The notes: generated by a model from the letters alone, not told the origin. A DNA stretch of 64,000 nt from Tomocerus qinae (GCA_020055645.1 CM034546.1:80972001-81036000); one strand, 5' to 3'; counted from the stretch's first letter, positions 34,792 to 50,559 are shown. Made by a program: numbers and translations.

Positions 34792-35199
34792 CTAAAAAGT
34801 GCCCGAAAATTCAGCATTCACTTAAAAATAGGGCTAAATTTTACCTGTTGAACATTTTGGAAATCTTCAATGTTACCACTAGCAGTAGGGCACGATTCGG
34901 GTCCATTAAATTCATTTTCTGAGTAAGGTACGGCTGGGTAGGATTTGTGGTCGTGGTTGAAATCGGAGTCCCCAGTTCCTTTTGCTCCAGGGGGCCAATA
35001 CCCAGTCATGTGATTAATTACAGCATCAACGTAAATACGCACTCTACCCGAGCCCAAGTGGTCACCATGTTTCGGAATTCGACATCAGTTCCAGATCTTG
35101 TCGAATCTAAACTGTAGGAAACGCTCTGGTACCTCTCATACCTACATGCGGGCTACTTGCTGGTTCCCAAGCAATCACATTCTCATTAGGAGGAGACAC

Positions 35200-36340
35200 C
35201 TAAGATAAATTCTTCTTGCGAGCAATATGGACGAGAAATGACATGCAAATTTCACATGGATTTGAAAATTAGGTATAATTTAATTACATAATTAATTGCT
35301 CATTTTGTTTCATTGCGTTACAATTTCTAATTTATGATTATTTATGGCTTATTTTATTTAATATTAAAATACCTCAATGGATATAATTTATGATATAGAA
35401 ACATTCCAAGAAAAATTGTCATTAAATGTCTTAAATTTGTTTTAGCCAATCGCCGTTTAAAGAACGGTATAGGGGAAGGGCATTTGCTTAGGCTAATTTT
35501 TTGAGATAGAGTGCATAACATTAGACACTTTAAATTTTTACCACTCATAAAAGAATGGCATATGAACATTTGCAGATCATTACTGAATGTGGCTTTTTTT
35601 AGTTTCGGGGCTACAGCTGTGTCAATCGGACGTATTTTCCCATTAAATTACATTGTAAACTAATCCCAAGTGGAAAAAAGCAATGAGTGCATCAGCCCAA
35701 AGCATTGAGATTTTCACCTTACACAGTACAAATATCAAATATTGTGTGCTGTGATTTTCAACTGTGGCTTTTTTATATTTGTGAAATTAAAGCAAAAATA
35801 ATGAAAAAATTCCAAAATATGCTATATAAACTTAAGAATTGCTGTACTACAACTAATGTCACCTGTGCAGTGCATGCATATGCAGTTGCTATAGTTTGCT
35901 ATACTACATTAGGACCCTTTTGTATATGAGAGTGATGTTATGCCCAAGCATAACTAATTGTCATGGTTTATGAAAATAAGTTTGTTTACAATGATAATAA
36001 CAACCATTGACGGCATGATCACAGATTTCGTATACAATTCTGTTCAATTTTTCTGATCGAACAAATCCCAAGTAGTTTTAAACTAAAATACTTTGATTCA
36101 GATCAGAATTCGTCCTAAGACTAGTATAAAGCTGTTATATCTGCTGAATTTTTTCTTCTGTGCCGTAATGCTGTCTTTTCATTCAACAAAAAATTGGCCA
36201 AAATAAGTTACTTCAATTCTAACCATACAGCAATATAAGAAGTAAGAATATGTTTTTGAATAGTACATCTAAATTACATTTTTTAAATGCATTTTTTTAA
36301 AATTGCCATTAAAAATACAAAATTCGATTTTCGTTTTTAA
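35200..36340. other. Intron 1 of the amylase pseudogene, upstream of the transposase ORF
   Basis: AT-rich. TTTTCGTTTTTAAG at 36327-36340 resembles a splice acceptor directly before the transposase reading frame, so a first exon of that gene could lie here. I could not pick one out. Confidence 0.4.
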
Positions 36341-38875
36341 GTGTCGGGGATTTATTACTATTGTACTGCTTGCACGGTTCGTATTGAATACAAAAGCCGG
36401 CTACGGAGTGCAGATACATTAAACAATCTGGCTTATCTTACTGAGTATGCAAATTACATTGAGGAGCAACATGGACATGAAGTTGATTTTGATAAAGATG
36501 GAGTTCTTTGTGATGAATGTTATTTAAAATTACGTCAATTTCATTTCCATCGTATGAATGTGTCAAAAGTTTTAAAAGCTGTGGGAAATACTGAAATTCA
36601 AAGAGATGTCTTTCTTGAGCTGCCTATCATCATTTACCCAGACAGTCAATCGACAGTGGACTCGCAGGCCAGTACAGTATACGACGATAGTTGGCTGGAA
36701 AATTACAAGAACAGGGTTGACTCCCAGGCAAGTACGGTATACGATGATAGTTGGCTGGTAGATTACAAGAAAAGAGTTGACTCCCAGGCAAGTACGGTAT
36801 ACGACGATAGTTGGCTGGAGAATTACAATAAAACAGTTGAATACCAGACAAGTGACAATGGATTGCTACCCACTGAAAACAATTGGGACAACTATTTCTC
36901 TCAAAATTCGGACATTACTGAAAACTCATCTAATTCATCAAATCATTTCTCTCAAGATTCGAACACTACTACAGCCTCATCAAATTCATTAAACCATTCT
37001 ATTACCGACTCTACAGTTTTCGTTTTGCCGAAGCCAAAAGTTAGTGTTCGAGTATCGTCAATTGGATCAACGCAGCGTTACTGTTTCATATGTAAAAGCG
37101 TGAGCAAGCCGCGGAAAGTGATTCCTAAAAAAGCAATAACAAATCTTTGGTACAAAAGAAATATACTGATTCCTTTAGATAATCGATGCTGTAAGGAGCA
37201 CATCGATGAAAACCTACACTTCAATTCAGATGCAGAAAGTAAAATCGAAGCTACAAAGGATTCGATATTGATGAATGGATCCGATGTAAAACGATGGTTT
37301 TTAACGCTCACTAAAAATCCTGCATTTGATTCAAGATCATCAGTCAGCTTTGATTTAACTTCTCCATTCACATCTGAAGATTACAAAACACTTACTGGTT
37401 TATCCCGGGAGGAATTTGACCATGTTTTTTCAATCATAGGTACACACCTTAGAGGCAGTATAAATCGAACTAAACGAGATGCGTTAGGCATTTTTCTCAT
37501 GAAGTTGAGAACAAACTTATCTCAAGCAGCTCTGGCTATAATATTTGGAGTTAAATCGCAATGTCGAATCAGTGAGACATTTGAAGCAGTTCGATTGGTC
37601 TTATTAAAATATTATGTGAATAAATATTTAGGCTACGACCATATTACCCGAGATGAAGCTAAATTACATCAGTCCAAATTCGTACATGAATTATTTGAAG
37701 CGTCGGAAACCTCTATTTGTGCAATGGCAGATGGAACCTATTTATTTATAGAAAAGCCAAGCGATCATGAATTGCAAAAGAAAACGTTCTCCATGCATAA
37801 GCACCGAAATCTCGTAAAACCCATGTTGATTATGTTTCCTGATGGATACATCTTAAATTGTGAGGGACTATATTATGCAGATGGAAATAACAATGATTCA
37901 ACCATATTGAACTCTTTAGTGCAATCAGAAACAGGATTCTCTAACTTCTTTTGCCCGGAGGACTTTTTCATCTTGGACCGTGGATTTAGAGATTCTGTGC
38001 AACTGTTAAATGATAGAGGTTTCAAAACTTTCATGCCCAATCTGCTGCAAAAAAAGCAAGCCCAGTTTACAACATTTCAAGCCAATGAGTCCAGAAAAAT
38101 CACTATGAATCGATGGCTAAACGAGGCTAAAAATGGACATGTAAAAAAATTCAAAATGTTAAGGGATATAATTTCAGCATCTTATTTGCCTAAAATAGGT
38201 TCTCTCTATCGCATATGTTGCTCTTTTCTTAATGCTTATTCAAAACCGATCTTCAGAGACAGTGAAGAGATGATTCGACTGGCCAATAAAGTCATGGATA
38301 GAATGGCAATGGAAAACAAGTTACAGCATGATATTGAAGTGGTATGGAAATTAGAAAAGAAGCTAAGTTGCTGGATATCGGCATCTAAAGATTGTTTGGA
38401 AGAATTTCCCAAGTTAGAAGAAACAGATATCAAAGATATTACTCTTGGAACTTATCAACTTGATCAAGCTGTCTTATATACCAGGCGTCATTTAAAAGCT
38501 AATTCTGAAAAGGTCATTTTTATCCACAAGGAAATGACCAACTTAGTAAAGGCGAAAATAGAATCTCGGTATACCAAAGGTAAAGTCCACAACCTCTGGA
38601 TACAGTTCGATGCTAAGAAAAATGGTGAAAAATCTATTTTGGGATACTATTGTAAGTGTAGGGTTGGCAGTAGGACAATGGGCTGCTGCAGCCACGTAGC
38701 CTCAGTGCTGTGGTATTTTGGCTTCGCAAGATACAATGAAGTTGAGCTACTGGAGAAGGTTCGAGGATTGTCCGATAACGTTTTAGATGCAGCTGAAGCG
38801 TTACAGCGACAGTTAAATGGAAATTCGGGTGAAAATGAACATAGTTGGGAAGAAAACTCTATCGATGGAAATTAG
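36341..38875 (+). CDS. DDE transposase (PIF/ISL2EU-like) with C-terminal SWIM zinc finger
   Basis: The frame is open for 844 codons from a stop/acceptor-like TTTTTAAG; there is no ATG until about residue 72, so a 5' exon is likely. Order: CxxC...CxxC finger (C8, C11, C57, C60); three 20-residue repeats (VDSQASTVYDDSW, about 106-168); a C2CH-like finger (CFICKS...RCCKEHI, about 247-284); a DDE_Tnp_4-like catalytic core with ADGTY (D464), LDRGFRDS (D546) and RWLNEAKNG (E595); then a SWIM finger, CKC...CCSH, at about 771-785. Transposases of this group move DNA elements; SWIM fingers bind DNA or protein. The ORF is intact and all three catalytic residues are present. No terminal inverted repeats were found around it, so it may be an element whose ends I missed or a domesticated gene. 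It lies antisense in intron 1 of the amylase pseudogene. Confidence 0.8.
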   Translation: MSGIYYYCTACTVRIEYKSRLRSADTLNNLAYLTEYANYIEEQHGHEVDFDKDGVLCDECYLKLRQFHFHRMNVSKVLKAVGNTEIQRDVFLELPIIIYPDSQSTVDSQASTVYDDSWLENYKNRVDSQASTVYDDSWLVDYKKRVDSQASTVYDDSWLENYNKTVEYQTSDNGLLPTENNWDNYFSQNSDITENSSNSSNHFSQDSNTTTASSNSLNHSITDSTVFVLPKPKVSVRVSSIGSTQRYCFICKSVSKPRKVIPKKAITNLWYKRNILIPLDNRCCKEHIDENLHFNSDAESKIEATKDSILMNGSDVKRWFLTLTKNPAFDSRSSVSFDLTSPFTSEDYKTLTGLSREEFDHVFSIIGTHLRGSINRTKRDALGIFLMKLRTNLSQAALAIIFGVKSQCRISETFEAVRLVLLKYYVNKYLGYDHITRDEAKLHQSKFVHELFEASETSICAMADGTYLFIEKPSDHELQKKTFSMHKHRNLVKPMLIMFPDGYILNCEGLYYADGNNNDSTILNSLVQSETGFSNFFCPEDFFILDRGFRDSVQLLNDRGFKTFMPNLLQKKQAQFTTFQANESRKITMNRWLNEAKNGHVKKFKMLRDIISASYLPKIGSLYRICCSFLNAYSKPIFRDSEEMIRLANKVMDRMAMENKLQHDIEVVWKLEKKLSCWISASKDCLEEFPKLEETDIKDITLGTYQLDQAVLYTRRHLKANSEKVIFIHKEMTNLVKAKIESRYTKGKVHNLWIQFDAKKNGEKSILGYYCKCRVGSRTMGCCSHVASVLWYFGFARYNEVELLEKVRGLSDNVLDAAEALQRQLNGNSGENEHSWEENSIDGN
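36658..36845 (+). repeat. Three 60-bp in-frame coding repeats
   Basis: The unit encodes VDSQASTVYDDSWLENYKNR with small changes. Codon-level differences between units are few, so the expansion is recent or homogenised. Confidence 0.9.
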
Positions 38876-39698
38876 TGCAATATAAAGTTATAATAGCAAT
38901 CGTAGTTATACCATTTATATTATTAAGATATCATGCAGTTCTAAAATGTTGTTGAAATCAAGTGTTGCTCAATCTCCATTTCAGTCATTCACAATAGTCA
39001 TATATTAGTCATTATATCTATTTATTTGTGCATTTGTTCACCATTGTTCAATTTACTGTGAATTCTAAAGTGCACAACCAAACTGTCCGTTTCTACAGAA
39101 CAAAGTAAACTTGATGCAAATATAATGTTTTAATCCTTAACCTTTTAATCCATTTAAACTGTCTTTACTATTAACAATCATATATATTATATAAAGCTAA
39201 ACTGCATTGGTTAAGCAAATCAGTAGACTGCACCTGCACCGCATTAGGGGTAATAATGTAGCTAGATTCCAAGTTATCAATTATTTTTGCAATTGAACAT
39301 TGAACCAACGTAAACAACTCAGAGGAAGCTGATCATAATCTCTTTGTCAATACGTAATATAATATAGTCAATATCTCATTTTTCTATCGCTGCAGTTTAT
39401 TTGTAACTAGGGAACCCTTGCATTGCCTTAGACATGTAGTTAGGGAAATAAGAGGGCCTTGTGTTTTTGATCAGTTTTCTATGGGTTGTGGCCGGGTATA
39501 GATTTCTTATCCGATACCGTTCTTTGAGTAGAAAATATTAATTATAATTCACAGCGTACCTACTATTAAAATGATGAAAACATTAGAAATTCCGTTCTTT
39601 GTTATTACTAAACTAAAATTGACATTTTTATAGTATTAACTATTCCACTACTGCTATGGCTCAAGTTTATTTCGCTTACGTTTTGAAATCTAAAATAC
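38876..39698. other. Intron 1 of the amylase pseudogene, downstream of the transposase ORF
   Basis: AT-rich, with no terminal repeat matching the region upstream of the transposase ORF. An imperfect AATATAAAG at 38878 could serve as a poly(A) signal for it. Confidence 0.4.
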
Positions 39699-39881
39699 CT
39701 GAACACCCCCATAGCGCATAGGTCCAAGAAAACGGGTACATTCTTCGGCAATATCGTTCCATCTCCATTCAAATAAATGAACCATGGTGGTTCTTCCGTC
39801 TGCATAATTAGGATTATGCTGAGCTTTTGTGCTGCAAATAAAATACAATAATAACAACAATAAAATTTTAAAACTCCACAT

Positions 39882-40489
39882 GATATAATATTTCCTTCAA
39901 AATTGATCTATAACTAGGTAAGTTTTCTAGCCATGCAATAGTTGTTATTTGCTGTGTATGTAATAATATAATGCAGAAGCAGCGTCAACATTGATTGGAT
40001 TATGCACAATTACTTATTAAAAATGCTAATTCATCAACGTCAATTCATTATCTGGGTCGTTAACTAACAATAACACTTTAGAAATGCACCGTGTCATATG
40101 AGAGTAAATCATCTAAAAAATTCTGCCTGGTTAATCAAAAATTAAGATGAGGAAATTTATGCTCAAATGCAAACGAATGTTGGTGATAATTCTGGTTTCA
40201 CGCATGCATTACAACGAAATTAGTACTTTGTTACACGAAATTAAATATTCCTTCTCTCAAACTTAAATTAGAAGTTGCATTTCACAAACAATTACATATT
40301 GTATGGATGGGTGGTTCGAAAGCCATTGCGCCTTATTTTTAAAAAATTGACACAAATAACAAACAATTGGGAACACTGTGTTGCATAAAAAACTCTACAT
40401 TACTTTTCATATGGCAGACAATTACTATGTTATGTACTATGTACTGCATAAGTTTTTATTTCATAAAAATATATTTTCCACATTCCAAA
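39882..40489. other. Spacer between the two amylase copies
   Basis: About 600 bp between the start codon of the pseudogene and the poly(A) signal of the intact gene. It would hold the pseudogene's promoter; no clear TATA box like that of the intact copy is seen. Confidence 0.45.
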
Positions 40490-40495
40490 TTTATT
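40490..40495 (-). terminator. Poly(A) signal of the intact amylase
   Basis: AATAAA on the minus strand, 72 bp after the stop codon. Confidence 0.7.
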
Positions 40496-40566
40496 TTTAA
40501 CCAGCACAATATTTTCACGAAAACAGCATTTTTTCTGCAACTTTTTAAGCCCCGTGACTCTCTTGT

Positions 40567-45139
<4,573 letters not shown>

Positions 45140-45486
45140 CTGGTAGGAGAGCTAAGGGAACCTGCACATATTACGTAACTCAAAACCCACTCTCCCATGC
45201 GTAATGTAAGTGCTGACTGCAACACTTTTGAGTACCTCCTCCTCCCATCAACTGCAGACGTAATATATGCAAGTTCCTTAAAAGCAAAATGCGCAAGCCC
45301 AAATCCTCTAAACCACCGAAATGAGTCGTTTCATATTATTATTACATCAAAAAAATAATAGAAATTTACATAATAAGACTGAAAGGTGAGTGGTGATTGA
45401 ATGGAAATGATTAGCGAAAGGGGACATTGAAATTTCGATTTGATCGTAATGTACGTATTAAATAGCGTTTCAAAACTTCCAAATAT

Positions 45487-46563
45487 AGGTTTCCCACAAT
45501 TGGGACCGGTCAAATTAACATGAATAGGTATTGAAATGACTACAGTAGGGGAGACTGGGGATAGTGTACGAACTTTTCGTTTAGACGGGTCAATAAAATC
45601 AGGTTGAGGTATATAAATTGATTTTATTACTTGAATGTAATGTCTACATATCTAGGCAGAGTTGCTATATTTTTATATATAATTTTAATTACTATCAAAA
45701 TTAACAAAATATATTTTGTGGATGTCACTTTTTTCGTACACTATACCCAGTACTGGGTATAGTGTACGAACACCTTGGGGATAGTGTACGAATATTATTA
45801 TTCGATGTTCTCTTCCATTATCTAGCGGTTCCATTTCTTAGGATGCTTTTACGGATGCTGATGGTGTTATCTTTATTTATTCAGGATCATCGTAACAGTC
45901 ATAGGGTTTCTATACTTATTTTTTCCCGATGCATCAAATGAGACATTTTCATATCCATTTTTTATTGTCCATAAACAACCACCGAGTAAATGGAGAAATA
46001 TTTGCAGATGTACCCTATGTAATTAATGGGGGGCATTCAGTGATGCTTAACACATCACGTATGGTTAAAAAATAAATGATATTAGCCGCAAGTGGTCATC
46101 CAAATGTTCGTACACTATACCCATGTTGTTTCTCGTACACTATCCCCATTATGATTTTTTCGATCTAAATATTTTTCTTAAAAATACTTTCGAAATGATA
46201 GTCCCAAAGAGCATTGGATATCATTAATGAGAACCTATTCTCTGAGTCAAAAAATTCGTACCGCTTAATTGTGTTTAAAAGGGTCTCTGTGCAAAATTTT
46301 GTAGAGCCCCTAAAGTTTACTTTTCGGTATTTTTGTATTCACGGAAGCTAATTTTATTTTTACAAAAACCAGTATGAATCCGAAATTAATAAATTTTTGT
46401 TAACATGTCTTGAACAACATACTTCAAATTTTGAAAATTTTGCCGACCATAAAAAGTCAAGGATTCTATGAAAATTCTTAACCTCGTACACTATACCCAT
46501 TCGTACACTATCCCCAGTCTCCCCTACCTGCCTTTGTTATCCTGGAATTGTGGGAAACGTCTA
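45487..46563. mobile_element. Inserted element with GGTTTCCCACAATTG ends
   Basis: The left end TA-TAGGTTTCCCACAATTG (about 45485-45502) and right end CTGGAATTGTGGGAAAC (about 46543-46560) are inverse. The homologous copy near 13000 reads CCAAATTGG where this one is split, giving an empty site. A TA target fits. It is interrupted by the element below. Confidence 0.7.
45546..46527. mobile_element. Element with GGGGAGACTGGGGATAG ends, TA target
   Basis: Perfect inverted ends start TA-GGGGAGACTGGGG and end CCCCAGTCTCCCC-TA. The internal word GGGATAGTGTACGA (or its GGGTATAGTG variant) recurs about eight times in both orientations, including near 45740-45795 and 46110-46145. Such clustered subterminal repeats are typical transposase binding sites. 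No transposase is encoded, so it is non-autonomous. Confidence 0.83.
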
Positions 46564-47074
46564 TTGGTTCTGTTATATGGACATACTTATTTAACATTTT
46601 TTAGTAGAGTTGGGTTTAATTCTTTACTACCCTCTTGATTCCTTATTGTGCCAATTGCCCACCTTTTTGTATAATTAAATAACTCTACTGGGAGCCACTA
46701 TTTATTCTTTAAAAATATTTATTCGTAAGCTGTACTCATGGGAATCTTATTTTTCTGATTTTAAAAGGGAGCTTTTTGATGACTTTGTGGATTTTTTTCA
46801 AAAATGGAATCTTTCATTGTTCCCTGTATTTGATGCTACGATCTACAGTTATTATTTTGGTTTAGGAAATTCCCTTTTATCAGGAAGTTGGGGCTGCAGC
46901 TAATTTTTCCAACCACTGTAGAAAATAAAAGTATATTAGTTTAAATATACTTTGTATTTACAAAGTTAACACAATAACCTAAGGAATCTTTTCGAAATTG
47001 TTTTATTACTATGTTGGGTGGCCTACCGAATTTCTCTTGAGTGCTAGGCTTGCCCCTTAGCTGGGTTCACTAGT

Positions 47075-47352
47075 AAAATATAAACCACTAAACCACTGAG
47101 CTACCCATTGGACTACCGTCACTTTCCAAATGCTTTGGATTGCACACACTGGCACTGCTGCAGATATAGCGATTTTAAAATCGCATATTTAGCATTAGGT
47201 GGTATAAGAACATTCAAAGTTAAGCCCAGCCCCCTCTTTTATATACTTGACCGTTTGAGGCATCTTTCCTCCTCTTGTGTGCTGGATGCATATTACGTAG
47301 CATCAGTGGCACGTTTTCCTTCTCCTTGTTTATCAAATTGATGATAGGCCAC
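47075..47352. other. Unassigned sequence
   Basis: Begins with GTAGCTCAGTGGTTTAG on the minus strand (about 47088-47104), which looks like a tRNA A-box. No B-box follows at the right distance, so no tRNA gene is called. Confidence 0.35.
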
Positions 47353-47520
47353 CTATGAAACAATGTGGCCCATTTTCAATAGGCTTTGTCACAGGTCCAT
47401 AGGCAATGTTTTTGCCAAGTTTAGTTGAAATCCATCAATGTCTTCAAAAGTTATCGTGTAAACGGACGGACGGACGGAGTGTGCGATTCTATAAGCCGCC
47501 TTTTCAGGCGAGCTAAAAAT
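47353..47520 (-). repeat. CGGACGG-family repeat, end fragment
   Basis: It matches the conserved end of the repeat in the palindrome arms: CAATAGGCTTTGTCACAGG, then AACGGACGGACGGAC and TTTTCAGGCGAGCTAAA. Confidence 0.88.
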
Positions 47521-47859
47521 TGGAGTAACTTTAGTTATCGACATTGTAGAACGTCATGAGATAGTTCGTTCGAAAAGGTTATTCGTTAGGCCATGTGAAG
47601 GTTAAGTCACACTTGTCAAAAGGTCAAAGGTCATTGAAAAATTTCACTAAAAACGTCGATAACTCAAAAACGGTTTGAGATAATTACCGACGCTCAACGG
47701 AATAGACCGATATATAGCTCATTCGAAAGATCTCGTCGAGTACATCACGAATATGGTATTGGTATTTATTTGGGGGAACCCCCCAAATAAGAAAGCTATG
47801 GTCGGTTAAAGTTGAAAATATGACTATTTCGATGCCTATATTTTTAGAAAACCGGTCAA

Positions 47860-48080
47860 CCTAGTCAACTTAGTCACTTTAGTCAACTTAGTCACTTTAG
47901 TCAACCTAGTCACTTTAGTCAACCTAGTCACTTTAGTCAACCTATATAGTCACTTTAGTCAACCTAGTCACTTTAGTCAACCTAGTCACTTTAGTCAACC
48001 TAGTCACTTTAGTCAACCTTGTCACTTTAGTCAACCTTGTCACTTTAGTCAACCTAGTCACTTTAGTCAACCTAGTCAAT
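47860..48080. repeat. 18-bp tandem repeat, about 12 units
   Basis: The unit is AGTCAACCTAGTCACTTT with single-base variants and one 4-bp insertion (TATA, at about 47945). Confidence 0.95.
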
Positions 48081-48107
48081 TTACTCTATGACAAAACTGA
48101 AAAATAT

Positions 48108-48304
48108 TTTTTCGGAGACCGAATATAACTCCGAGAATACTGGTCGTAGAAAGACAAGGTTGGTCTCTAAAATCCTGGTCTAGGGCTGCAACTCGGCATT
48201 TCTTGTTATTCATCTTCGATTTTGAGCTCGACCAGGATTTTAGAGACCAACCTTGTCTTTCTACGACCAGTATTCTCGGAGTTATTTCCGGTTTCCGAAA
48301 AAAG
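48108..48304. mobile_element. MITE with 73-bp inverted arms
   Basis: The left arm (48108-48180) contains CTCCGAGAATACTGGTCGTA and GTTGGTCTCTAAAATCCTGG. The right arm (48231-48304) is its reverse complement with a few changes, leaving a 50-bp spacer. Confidence 0.88.
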
Positions 48305-48476
48305 TCAAAGGCTAATTTGATAGTCGAGGTCATGTCCCGTGATGTTGGAGACGTGAGCCTTAACCCAAAAAGTGTATCTCAATTTCATGATCATGTATAC
48401 CATATGCACAGGGTTTATTTATCATACCCAAGATGAGCTAAATTTCTATAGCAATACATTTATCGTCAATACACAG

Positions 48477-48551
48477 GTGTGGAAAGGACTCTATATTACG
48501 GTAATATAGAGTCCTTTCCACACATTCAACGGTAATATTATTACCGTTGAA
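48477..48551. repeat. Two consecutive perfect hairpins
   Basis: 48477-48523 has 23-bp perfect arms (GTGTGGAAAGGACTCTATA...) round a single G. 48525-48551 has 12-bp perfect arms (TTCAACGGTAAT) round ATT. One base separates them. The minus strand of the second contains TAATATTAC. Confidence 0.95.
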
Positions 48552-49385
48552 ATGATACGGACAAACTCCGGGACGGATTGTCCCAGCTCATGGTATCAAT
48601 CCATTTTCAGATTGGAACTAATTTTCATTCGAATGATCATAGAGATACTGAGATAACATACAAATTGAGCCATTTCTTTTCCAAATTAATTTGAAGCACT
48701 TAATACATATTTATCGAGATTAACGTAAAATTTTCAACATATTAAACTCAAGGTGCAATCTATGCAATGGAACACGCAGCAATTGTAATCACGGAAAGCT
48801 GCAATCCCATTGGCTACAGGCAAAATGCGTCCACCAATGAAAAGAGATTTTAAACCTCGTTTTTGGACAATTTCAAGTCCCTGAATGCTAAAGTACGATT
48901 CTAAATAATATAGAGGTGGAAATTCTCGTTCCCTCTTGTCCTCGTCCATGCTCCAACTCAAGCCTCTCTGTGCAGCGGGGTAGGTACTAAATTTTTATAA
49001 TCCACAGTACAACTTGCCTCATTGGCCACATAACCCACAGGCGTGATTTAAACGAAATTCCTGAGCAATTTCATTCTGAAATCGACACTATTAATCTACA
49101 CACTCTACAACATTTCAACCGGCCGGACATTTTAGTCACCGGCTATCAAAGATTTTCAACCGGAGTCCATACTCCAGCCTCAGCTCCGGGGCAATGGGAA
49201 GGTGCTTAAGGCTATTCCGTTCATACACTTGTTAGCTTCTTATCCAGGTGTCGCATTTAAAAATCAAAAGCTTGAGCTTTTGAGATTTGAGCTTTGAACT
49301 TCCTCAAGAAGTTTGTTAATTTCTCACATAGGCGCATGGGGTCAAATGAGTTTGGAGTCTTTCCAAACCTTTCCAACTGCTCCGG
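48552..49385. other. Unassigned sequence with a 75-codon minus-strand ORF
   Basis: 48961-48734 on the minus strand is open (MSWSMDEDKREREFPPLYYL...), with LFIGGRILPVANGIAAFRD. I do not recognise it; it could be an exon or repeat-derived. Nothing else is seen. Confidence 0.3.
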
Positions 49386-49387
49386 AG

Positions 49388-49604
49388 CATGTTGGAGCAT
49401 GTTGGAGCTCTGGAGCATGTTGGAGCTCTGGAGCATGTTGGAGCTCTGGAGCATGTTGGAGCTCTGGAGCATGTTGGAGCTCTGGAGCATGTTGGAGCTC
49501 TGGAGCATGTTGGAGCTTTGGAGCATGTTGGAGCTCTGGAGCATGTTGGAGCTCTGGAGCATGTTGGAGCTCTGGAGCATGTTGGAGCTCTGGAGCTGTT
49601 GGAG
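49388..49604. repeat. 18-bp tandem repeat, about 12 units
   Basis: The unit is GGAGCATGTTGGAGCTCT. Its length is a multiple of three, so at least five of the six frames are open; the MLQSSN, HVGALE and SRAPTC peptides have no support as proteins. Confidence 0.96.
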
Positions 49605-49605
49605 C

Positions 49606-49990
49606 TAATCAGAGATATAGAGAGATAGGAAATTGAAATTGTGACGTCAAATTTCATCTCTGTCTCGATCCTTGGTTTATCCTAACAAGCAGTTTTCGTC
49701 TATTGGTTAAGAGCTGCCTTTAGAAGTCGCGGAGAGGGAAGAATGAACAATTCATTGGTTGGTATACGGAGTGCAATTCACTCCCAGCAGGTTTGTTGTC
49801 ATTGCGGCAGGCTTCTGCAATGCATTATTCATTCGTTCCCTCCACTCTTTTTTACAACCAATAAGTGAAAAGTGGTGGTAAGGATATGTCAGCTAGAAAT
49901 GAGACAACTGCATGAAAATTGGAATAACACAGGCAGATACAGCATTTCCAATCTATATCAACTTATATAGTATTAGTAAATCTATTATTA
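49606..49990 (+). repeat. Dispersed repeat, copy 1 (pair with 61700-62350)
   Basis: From TAATCAGAGATATAGAGAG to TAGTAAATCTATTA it is repeated in direct orientation at 61700-62350. This copy lacks the hAT-type MITE found in the other and reads GAGACAACTGCATG at that point. Confidence 0.93.
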
Positions 49991-50400
49991 AAATCAACAG
50001 AAAATCAAAATAGATTAATATTGACTATTAAAATCAACAGAAAATCAAAATAGATTAATGTTGACTATTAAAATCAACAGAAAATCAAAATAGATTAATA
50101 TTGACTATTAAAATCAACAGAAAATCAACATAGATTAATATTGACTGCGAAAATCAACAGAAAATCAAAATAGATTGATATTTACTATTAAAATAAACAA
50201 AAAATCAAAATTGACAAATATTGAGTATCAAAATAAACAAAAAATCAAAGTTGATTAATATTGAGTATCAAAATCAAAAGAGCAATTCGAAAAATGTAAA
50301 TTTGACTATCATAATGAAAAGCAATTTGAAAAATGTAAATTTGACTATCATAATGAAAAGCGATTCAAAAAATGTAAATTTGACTATCAATTTGAATATA
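49985..50400 (-). repeat. Tandem ATCAACAGAAAATCAAAATAG array
   Basis: Units of about 40 bp (AAAATCAACAGAAAATCAAA, then TAGATTAATATTGACT) repeat about seven times, then degrade into TTTGACTATCATAATGAAAA units. It is the same array type as in both palindrome arms. Confidence 0.9.
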
Positions 50401-50559
50401 AATGCGAAATAGATTTATTTCCGTCCTATAATAGGTATTTTCCGGTTTTATTTACTTTATTATTAAATCTTAAATTTGGTCGAAGCGGCATTTAATATTT
50501 TGTACTATCACGCTAACAATCCATAGGAAACACAATTGAACTTTTAATGTCCATTTAAT

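Larger units (their letters stand above)
45140..47074. mobile_element. Dispersed repeat, copy 2, carrying two nested insertions
   Basis: Its outer parts (45140-45485 and 46560-47074) are the reverse complement of 12441-13350. The middle is absent from the other copy and holds an element with GGTTTCCCACAATT ends, itself split by a second element. Confidence 0.88.

Noticed and set aside
47088-47104. tRNA gene on the minus strand (A-box-like sequence)
   Set aside because: No B-box at the proper distance and no cloverleaf can be drawn.
49257-49657. Several 75-113-codon frames in the 18-bp repeat
   Set aside because: At least five frames are open at once in a tandem repeat; none has protein features.
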